A stretch of DNA of 64,000 nt from Betaproteobacteria bacterium (lineage in GTDB: Bacteria > Pseudomonadota > Gammaproteobacteria > Burkholderiales > Burkholderiaceae). The notes beneath the pieces were generated by a model. That model was not told where the DNA came from. It saw nothing but the letters and a program-made list of their open reading frames with translations, and searched no databases. The stretch is taken from positions 1 through 64,000 of the forward strand of contig RFMZ01000191.1 in the NCBI GenBank assembly GCA_009927445.1, written 5' to 3'. The position numbers and the translations under genes were made by a program. Of this stretch, positions 57,625-64,000 are shown in pieces (the stretch's first letter is position 1; each line of letters opens with the position of its first letter).

Positions 57625-57634
57625 TTTTTCCATC

Positions 57635-58429
57635 ATGCACTGTATAAATAGATTAACTCAAGTCGGGGTTTTTGTAATTGCTTGGTTAGCAGTTCTAGGG
57701 CATGCTCAAAATACTCCCAATAGTCATGTTCGGCAAAGCGGTAGTGCTTTTTTGTCATCTGATCTTCTGAATCTTCAAAATGACGAATTTACAAATCCCG
57801 CACTTTTATGGGTTGATCGGGGTGAGGCACTTTGGTTCAATAACTGCTCTCAATGCCATCCCAAGGCGCTTGCATTAGCAGGCGCTGTTGTTGCATATCC
57901 AGTTTGGAGAAAATCTCTAGACCGAGCAAGTGGCCAGTTAGTTAATCTTGAAGATCAAATTACTAGTTGTATCAGTCGTAATACTAGAACACAGCCAAAT
58001 ATCGAAAGTAATGAGGTTTTATCACTATCAGCATATTTATCTAGTTTGGCTAAGGGTTTAAAAGTCCAAGTGATACAGCCCAGTGAAACTTTTGCTAAAC
58101 AAGAGTGGCAAGCATTTTTGGATAGAGGGGCGAACTTATATACGACAAGAATCGGTCGTATGAATTTATCTTGTACACAATGTCATGATGGCAAAGTTGG
58201 GATAGCATTACGCGCAGAATTAATTAGTCCTGGGTTTTTGACCGGATTTCCAATTTATCGCCAAAGTTGGCAGACCCTCGGATCCACTGATCGGCGCTTA
58301 AGGGCTTGTTATTCTGGAGTACAAGCTAGAATTCCAACGCCAGCTCACACTGATCTGCGCTCTTTGGAACTGTTTTTAAAGATACGTTCAGAGGGCATGA
58401 CATGGGAAGGGCCATCGATTCGTCGGTAA
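57635..58429 (+). CDS. soxA: diheme SoxA
   Basis: Signal peptide; two heme motifs CSQCH and CTQCH; 'FPIYRQSWQTLGSTDRRLRACYSGVQA' active-site Cys region. Confidence 0.85.
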   Translation: MHCINRLTQVGVFVIAWLAVLGHAQNTPNSHVRQSGSAFLSSDLLNLQNDEFTNPALLWVDRGEALWFNNCSQCHPKALALAGAVVAYPVWRKSLDRASGQLVNLEDQITSCISRNTRTQPNIESNEVLSLSAYLSSLAKGLKVQVIQPSETFAKQEWQAFLDRGANLYTTRIGRMNLSCTQCHDGKVGIALRAELISPGFLTGFPIYRQSWQTLGSTDRRLRACYSGVQARIPTPAHTDLRSLELFLKIRSEGMTWEGPSIRR

Positions 58430-58447
58430 CACGAACCGATGGTTTTT
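58412..58447 (+). terminator. likely terminator overlapping the soxA 3' end
   Basis: CCATCGATTCG...CGAACCGATGG stem (one mismatch) followed by TTTTT. Confidence 0.6.
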
Positions 58448-58452
58448 CAGGT

Positions 58453-60681
58453 TTAAGCGAGCGTTAGTCCTTCTTTAACTAGTGGGAAATTTCTGAGCGG
58501 TTTACCAAGCGCCGCAGAAATTGCGTTGATGATTGCGGGGCCAACGACACAAATTGTTGGCTCACCTACACCGCCCCAAAAATCCATTGTTGGGACTAGC
58601 ACCGATTCTACTTTAGGGACTTGGGCAAGTTTGAGCAGTGGATAGGAGTCGAAATTTTGCTGCTTAATCCGGCCATTTTCTAGAGTAATTTCTTGATTAA
58701 AGATCGCACCGAGAGCCATCACCACAGACCCTTCAATTTGCTCTCGAACTAAGTAGGGGTTTACCACGTGTCCACAATCGAGTGCAAATACCAAGCGTTT
58801 AATCTTCACAAGGCTGCCACCTGTGACAGAGACTTCCGCCACGCAGGCTGAGTAGCTGCCATATCCCATAAATTGTGCTACTCCCCGATGGACCCCGCTC
58901 GGCAGTGGTTTACTCCAATTTGCTTTTTTGGCGGCAGCGTTGAGTACACCTAAATGTTTTGGATGATTTTTCATGAGCACCTGTCTGAATGCCACAGAAT
59001 CTTTTCCAGCTGCGCGCGCGCATTCTTCGATAAAGCACTCCATGAATAGGCCATTTTGATTGGTATTGACTCCCCGCCATGGACCAACAGGAACATGGGA
59101 GTTACGCATGACATATTCAGTTAGTAAGTTGGGGAATGTATAGCCTAATTGCGCTCCTACTGGTTCAACACCTACATCAAACCCTTGTAATTGACGAGCA
59201 TCCTTATTATTTTTGATGGCCATGGGGTTTAGGGTGGCATTAATTGACGGCCCGGATGTCCTAATATGCATACCCGTTAAATTGCCATTACTGTCCAGAC
59301 CTGCTTGCATTTTAGCCATAGCAGTTGGATGGTAATAATCATGCGTCATATCCTCTTCACGACTCCAAATCATTTTGATTGGAATACCGGGAAATTGTTT
59401 TGCAATACGGATGGCTTGCGCAACGTATTCTTGGGTGCCACCACGACGACCAAGTCCCATGCCTGGGTCAAGCTTATAGATTTCGCATTGATTGAGAGGT
59501 AAACCCGAGGCTTCTGCTAAAGTGGCGTGGGAAGCTTCACCATTTTGTGTTGGTACCCAAGCCTCTGCTTTTTCATTGGTATAGCGTGCTGTAGCATTCA
59601 TTGGTTCCATCGTGGCATGGGCTTGGAATGGTGTGCTATAGATCGCCTCAACTATTTTGTTAGAAGCTTTGATTGCGGCTGGCGCATCCCCTTCTTTGCG
59701 TCCCCAAAAATCGCCCTCAGCTTGTAAACCTTCTTCCATCTGTTTTTTAATTTCCACGCTAGAAATAGACCCATTGCCCATTTCATCCCATTCAATAGGA
59801 AGCGAGTCTAGAGCAACTTTTGCGCGCCACCAAGTATCAGCAACAACTGCAACGGCATTATCGCCAACCTGAACAGCTGCCCTTACACCTCGAAAATTTT
59901 TAACCTTATTGGCATCAAAGCTTTTTACTTTTCCGCCAAATACAGGACTCTGTTTAATGGCAGCACAGAGCATACCGGGCAATTGTAAGTCAGTACCATA
60001 GATTTTAGTACCATTGACCTTATCAAAAGTATCTAGGCGGGCAAGCGGTTTACCAGCGACTTTCCAATCTTTGGGGTTTTTTAATTGAATTGATTTAGGA
60101 TCTGGTGGCGTTAATTTAGCGGCGGCTTCAGCAACCTTACCATAACTTATTTTACGTCCACTTGCCTTATGTGAAATGATACCTTTGTCGACACTGAGTT
60201 CACTCGGCGAGACATTCCATTGGTTTGCAGCTGCTTGCACGAGCATGATTCGTGCACCTGCAGCGCCACGTCTCACGTAATCTTCTGAGATACGAATTCC
60301 TCTACTACCACCGGTACTAAATTCTCCCCAGACACGTTTACGGGAGAGGCTTTGACCTGGAGTGGGTGATTCCGTAATAATTTTTTTCCAGTTGCATTCA
60401 AGCTCTTCGGCAACTAATTGCGCTAAACCAGTTCTAGTACCCTGGCCCATTTCTGATCGGACGATCCGAATCACGACGGTATCGTCAGGTTTGATATTTA
60501 CCCATGCATTCACCTCTGGGGAGCTGGCTGACATCATTATGTTGGGATCATGGGGACTTGCACTTGCTGAAAAGCTGCCAATACCCAGCATAAGGCCTGA
60601 TCCAACGATGGATGTATCAATAATGAAACGACGGCGAGATGCATTTTCTACGACTTGATTATTTTGTGTGGTGGTTGTCAT
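58453..60681 (-). CDS. xanthine dehydrogenase-family molybdopterin-binding subunit (isoquinoline 1-oxidoreductase beta/IorB-like), Tat-exported
   Basis: Tat signal SRRRFIIDTSIVGSGLMLG; 'EMGQGTRTGLAQLVAEEL', 'GKPLARLDTFDKVNGTKIYGTDLQLPGML', 'GGVGEPTICVVGPAIINAI'. Confidence 0.9.
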   Translation of the reverse strand: MTTTTQNNQVVENASRRRFIIDTSIVGSGLMLGIGSFSASASPHDPNIMMSASSPEVNAWVNIKPDDTVVIRIVRSEMGQGTRTGLAQLVAEELECNWKKIITESPTPGQSLSRKRVWGEFSTGGSRGIRISEDYVRRGAAGARIMLVQAAANQWNVSPSELSVDKGIISHKASGRKISYGKVAEAAAKLTPPDPKSIQLKNPKDWKVAGKPLARLDTFDKVNGTKIYGTDLQLPGMLCAAIKQSPVFGGKVKSFDANKVKNFRGVRAAVQVGDNAVAVVADTWWRAKVALDSLPIEWDEMGNGSISSVEIKKQMEEGLQAEGDFWGRKEGDAPAAIKASNKIVEAIYSTPFQAHATMEPMNATARYTNEKAEAWVPTQNGEASHATLAEASGLPLNQCEIYKLDPGMGLGRRGGTQEYVAQAIRIAKQFPGIPIKMIWSREEDMTHDYYHPTAMAKMQAGLDSNGNLTGMHIRTSGPSINATLNPMAIKNNKDARQLQGFDVGVEPVGAQLGYTFPNLLTEYVMRNSHVPVGPWRGVNTNQNGLFMECFIEECARAAGKDSVAFRQVLMKNHPKHLGVLNAAAKKANWSKPLPSGVHRGVAQFMGYGSYSACVAEVSVTGGSLVKIKRLVFALDCGHVVNPYLVREQIEGSVVMALGAIFNQEITLENGRIKQQNFDSYPLLKLAQVPKVESVLVPTMDFWGGVGEPTICVVGPAIINAISAALGKPLRNFPLVKEGLTLA

Positions 60682-60693
60682 GAGCAGATCCTC

Positions 60694-61191
60694 TTAAGCG
60701 CGAGATTGTGGAGTGGCTTCATAAAAAGCTAAAACATCAGCTAATTTCTTTTGGCCGGATGCTACGTGAATACCATCTCGAATTTTTTGATAGGTTCCGC
60801 AACGGCAGATATTAGACATCGCATTATCGATATCTGAGTCCGTTGGTTTTGGAATTCTTTTTAGGAGAGCTGCTGCTGCCATCACTTGACCTGATTGGCA
60901 ATAGCCACATTGGGGAACGTCAAGAGCGATCCAAGCTTTTTGAACAGGGTGAGAATTGTCTGGGGATAGGGCCTCGACAGTTGTAATTTTCATAGCTCCA
61001 ACTGCAGACACAGGAATTGAACAGGAACGCACGGGCTCACCATTCATATAGACTGTACAAGAACCACACTGGGCAACGCCACAGCCGTATTTTGTGCCAG
61101 TCAGACCAATGATTTCACGGATGGCCCACAGCAGGGGCATATTTGCTTCTACATCAATATTATGGACTTTGCCATTTACGGTCAATTGCAT
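60694..61191 (-). CDS. (2Fe-2S)-binding subunit of molybdenum hydroxylase
   Basis: 'GTKYGCGVAQCGSCTVYMNGEPVRSC', 'CGYCQSGQVMAAAALL', 'MSNICRCGTYQKIRDGI'. Confidence 0.95.
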   Translation of the reverse strand: MQLTVNGKVHNIDVEANMPLLWAIREIIGLTGTKYGCGVAQCGSCTVYMNGEPVRSCSIPVSAVGAMKITTVEALSPDNSHPVQKAWIALDVPQCGYCQSGQVMAAAALLKRIPKPTDSDIDNAMSNICRCGTYQKIRDGIHVASGQKKLADVLAFYEATPQSRA

Positions 61192-61389
61192 TGCGTGTCT
61201 CCAATTTGAGAAGTAGGTTGATAAACTTTTTTTAGTTTATCTCGAAAATGGAAATTATGAAAATAATTCAATTTATTTGAACAAATAAATAATTTAACAT
61301 GAATAAACAGCAACTTACATTGATTAGGGTTAGTACTAATTGGTGCATCAATTACTCAGTTTTAGTCCAATACGCCACAAAAAATCGGG

Positions 61390-62856
61390 TTGTCAGCAAA
61401 GTTATTTGGCATCCACTATCCTTGCAAGATGACTAATTTTCGCTCTGAATTTCCTGCTTTTGCTTTTGTAGATATTGAAACGACTGGTGGTAATTTGGAG
61501 AGGGATCGAATCACCGAAGTTGGTATTGTATCCTTGCAAGATGGGGTTGAATCGCGTTGGGAGCATTTGATAAATCCCGAAACTTTGATTCCGTATAACA
61601 TTCAAGTCCTCACTGGAATCTCTCCAGCAATGGTGCAAGAGCAACCAACTTTTAAGGAGCTCGCTCAGTTAATTCTGGATCAACTGCAAGACAAGATTTT
61701 TGTGGCGCATAACGCCCGGTTTGATTATGGTTTTTTGCGGGTAGCATTCAAGAGAATAGGGATTGATTTTCGGCCCAAAGTTCTATGCACTGTCAAATTA
61801 TCCCGTTTTTTATTTCCCGAGCAGCCAAGACATAATTTGGATACTTTAATTACAGTGCATCATTTAAAAGTTCATGCTCGACATCGTGCGCTTGGTGATG
61901 CTGAGTTACTGCGACAATTTTGGTATTGTTGTATTGATCAATTTGGTATTTCAAAAATGCAGGAGGCAATTGATCAATTGCTACCCCAGCAGTCCTTACC
62001 GCCAAATATTGACGAAGCGATGATTAAGGATTTACCCGATACGCCTGGGGTTTATCTGTTTTATGCAGATAATCGCCGACTTTTATACATTGGTAAAAGT
62101 AACTCGATTCGTGGGAGAGTTTTAAGCCACTTTAGTAGTGCTTTGCGGATTCGTAAAGAGATGAAGTTAGCTATGCAAATAAAAGATATTGATTGGATTG
62201 AGACTGCCGGTGAGATAGGGGCTTTATTATTAGAGTCAAAATTAATTAAAGAAAAACTGCCTAGTATGAATGTTCGGCTAAGAAAATCTACGGATTTATG
62301 TGCCTGGCAATTATTACTCAATAATGATGGCATATTAGTACCTAAGTTAGTTCGTCATCAGGATTTATCGCCTGGTCGTCAAGAAAATTTATATGGACTG
62401 TTTTACAGTCGTAGCGAAGCGATTAAAACATTGCAAGCACTAGCAAAAAAACACACTCTTTGTGAGGGCTTGCTTGGCCTAGAAAAGTTATTACCTCAAA
62501 AATCGTGTTTTGGTTATCAAGTAAAGCAATGCTTAGGCATTTGTATCGGTCAAGAATCAACTTTGAGTTATCACGAAAGACTATTGCATGCCTTGTATAA
62601 ATATCGAGTTGGTATTTGGCCATATAAAACGGCCATTGGTATTCGCGAGGCTCAAGTTGTGCATGTCATTGATCATTGGTGTTATTTAGGGACTGCAATA
62701 GATGAATCGGAGGTCTTTGAGTTGTTAAACTCTGGTGTCCCAGAGTTTGATTTAGATATTTATAAAATTGTCAAAAAATCCTTAGGAAAAATGGGATCAG
62801 GTAGGATTGTTCCTTTACCAAAGCCTGCCCAAGCTGCCGAGTACGAGTCTTATTAA
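61390..62856 (+). CDS. DnaQ-like 3'-5' exonuclease fused to GIY-YIG (UvrC N-terminal/Cho-like) nuclease
   Basis: 'FAFVDIETTGGNLERDRITEVGIV' exonuclease and 'DLPDTPGVYLFYADNRRLLYIGKSNSIRGRVLSHF' GIY-YIG; start probably ATG 61429. Confidence 0.9.
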   Translation: MSAKLFGIHYPCKMTNFRSEFPAFAFVDIETTGGNLERDRITEVGIVSLQDGVESRWEHLINPETLIPYNIQVLTGISPAMVQEQPTFKELAQLILDQLQDKIFVAHNARFDYGFLRVAFKRIGIDFRPKVLCTVKLSRFLFPEQPRHNLDTLITVHHLKVHARHRALGDAELLRQFWYCCIDQFGISKMQEAIDQLLPQQSLPPNIDEAMIKDLPDTPGVYLFYADNRRLLYIGKSNSIRGRVLSHFSSALRIRKEMKLAMQIKDIDWIETAGEIGALLLESKLIKEKLPSMNVRLRKSTDLCAWQLLLNNDGILVPKLVRHQDLSPGRQENLYGLFYSRSEAIKTLQALAKKHTLCEGLLGLEKLLPQKSCFGYQVKQCLGICIGQESTLSYHERLLHALYKYRVGIWPYKTAIGIREAQVVHVIDHWCYLGTAIDESEVFELLNSGVPEFDLDIYKIVKKSLGKMGSGRIVPLPKPAQAAEYESY

Positions 62857-63500
62857 TGTCAGTTATCTTGTACTCGTATCGTCGATGTCCATATGCAATG
62901 AGAGCTAGAAGTGCGTTAATATTAGCAAAGGTGATATTTGAGGTTCGTGAAATTAGTTTACGAAATAAGCCACCAAGCTTTTTAGTCTATTCATCAAAGG
63001 GTACAGTCCCTGTTTTAGTCATGCCAGATCAGTCAGTCATTGATCAAAGTATAGACATCATGAAATGGGCTTTGCAGCAGTCGGATGCACCAAATTATTT
63101 GCCAGAAGATGAAGAGTCAAAATTATTTACTCAGAAATGGATTATGACTAATGATGATAGTTTCAAAAATCTGCTTGACGCCTACAAGTATCCCGAAAGG
63201 TCTGTGGAAATTACACAAGAAAATTCTCTAGCCTGCGCCCTCGAAACGTATTTATTACCCTTGAATCAACTCCTTGGGCAACAACCATTTTTATTAGGTA
63301 GTTATTTTCAATTAGTCGATTTGGCTATTTTTCCTTTTATCCGACAATTTGCCATGGTAGATTTGGAGCGATTTAAACAGTTACCGTTACCAAATCTACA
63401 AAAGTGGTTAAACTTTTTCTTACAATCCGAATTATTTGAACAGGTCATGACAAGATACCCTTTATGGATCGATCCGAAATTAACCCTAACCAATTCTTGA
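62856..63500 (+). CDS. glutathione S-transferase-family protein
   Basis: 'LYSYRRCPYAMRARSALILAKVIFEVREISLRNKPPSFL', 'VPVLVMPDQSVIDQSIDIMKWAL'; GrxB/GST-like. Confidence 0.85.
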   Translation: MSVILYSYRRCPYAMRARSALILAKVIFEVREISLRNKPPSFLVYSSKGTVPVLVMPDQSVIDQSIDIMKWALQQSDAPNYLPEDEESKLFTQKWIMTNDDSFKNLLDAYKYPERSVEITQENSLACALETYLLPLNQLLGQQPFLLGSYFQLVDLAIFPFIRQFAMVDLERFKQLPLPNLQKWLNFFLQSELFEQVMTRYPLWIDPKLTLTNS

Positions 63501-64000
63501 GTATTCCTTTATTTCCTCTTGGAACCACTTTATTCCCTGGAGGCATAATGCCGCTCAAGATTTTTGAGGTTCGTTATTTAGATATGGTGAAGGCTTGCTT
63601 TAGGGATCACAAGCCATTTGGTATTGTCACAATTGCTCAGGGCAATGAAGTTCGCAAGCCGAATGAGGCGGTCACATTTTCACAAGTTGGAACTCTCGCG
63701 TCTATTGAGCAATTTGAAGCAGTGCAGCCAAGCCTCTTTGTTATTCAATGTTTGGGTAAGTTGAGATTTAAGATCATTTCTAGTGAGCTTCACAAGAATG
63801 GTTTGTGGGAGGCGCAGATACAAACTTTAGAAGATGATGTTCATATGCCAGTTCCTGATGAGTTGCAAAGTGCGTCACAATCATTGAAAAAAGTGATTGA
63901 ATCACTGGTTGACCAGGGATTAACCAAGGAGCAAATGCCATTTTCAAAGCCGTTTGCGCTAAATGACTGTGGCTGGGTAGCTAATCGATGGAGTGAGTTA
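63464..64000 (+). CDS. LON substrate-binding-domain protein, truncated by the window edge (not in ORF track)
   Basis: ATG 63464: MDRSEINPNQFLSIPLFPLGTTLFPGGIMPLKIFEVRYLDMVKACFRDHKPFGIVTIAQG... open to 64000; overlaps end of GST gene. Confidence 0.85.
   Translation, partial: MDRSEINPNQFLSIPLFPLGTTLFPGGIMPLKIFEVRYLDMVKACFRDHKPFGIVTIAQGNEVRKPNEAVTFSQVGTLASIEQFEAVQPSLFVIQCLGKLRFKIISSELHKNGLWEAQIQTLEDDVHMPVPDELQSASQSLKKVIESLVDQGLTKEQMPFSKPFALNDCGWVANRWSEL

Noticed and set aside
1-64000. CRISPR arrays, rRNA/tRNA genes, transposases, phage or conjugation genes
   Set aside because: Looked for evenly spaced repeats, tRNA-like hairpins and mobile-element ORFs by eye; none were supported.

Overview
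The window is a dense, AT-leaning, probably betaproteobacterial (Burkholderiales-like) chromosomal segment. I see no rRNA, tRNA, CRISPR array, transposase or phage genes. Its dominant theme is a region at about 8.6-50.6 kb containing eleven Bug/TctC-type tripartite-tricarboxylate-transporter solute-binding proteins. Each sits next to a different small catabolic module: RraA-like aldolase, HisD-like/SDR pair, GMC oxidoreductase, CoA-ester pathway, tandem MmgE/PrpD, isopropylmalate-DH-like, TPP enzyme, PDC-hydrolase-like amidohydrolase, maleate-isomerase-like. No TctA/TctB membrane components are visible. The most coherent candidate for an undescribed pathway is the 25.25-32.9 kb cluster (Bug, racemase, CitE-like lyase, acyl-CoA dehydrogenase, CaiB/BaiF CoA-transferase, MaoC hydratase, HIBADH, SDR, cupin). 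It has a divergent IclR+Bug unit and a clear promoter/operator dyad. The right end holds a minimal soxXYZA cluster with an atypical SoxY C-terminus, a Tat-exported two-subunit molybdenum hydroxylase, a CYTH-CHAD protein, a DnaQ/GIY-YIG fusion and a truncated LON-domain gene. Three otherwise intact genes (a Bug gene, a TPP enzyme gene, amt) are each interrupted by an apparent single-nucleotide frameshift. Two small proteins (entericidin-like, small membrane protein) and the 3'-edge LON gene are missing from the ORF track. All functional calls come from reading motifs in the translations; no database search was run.
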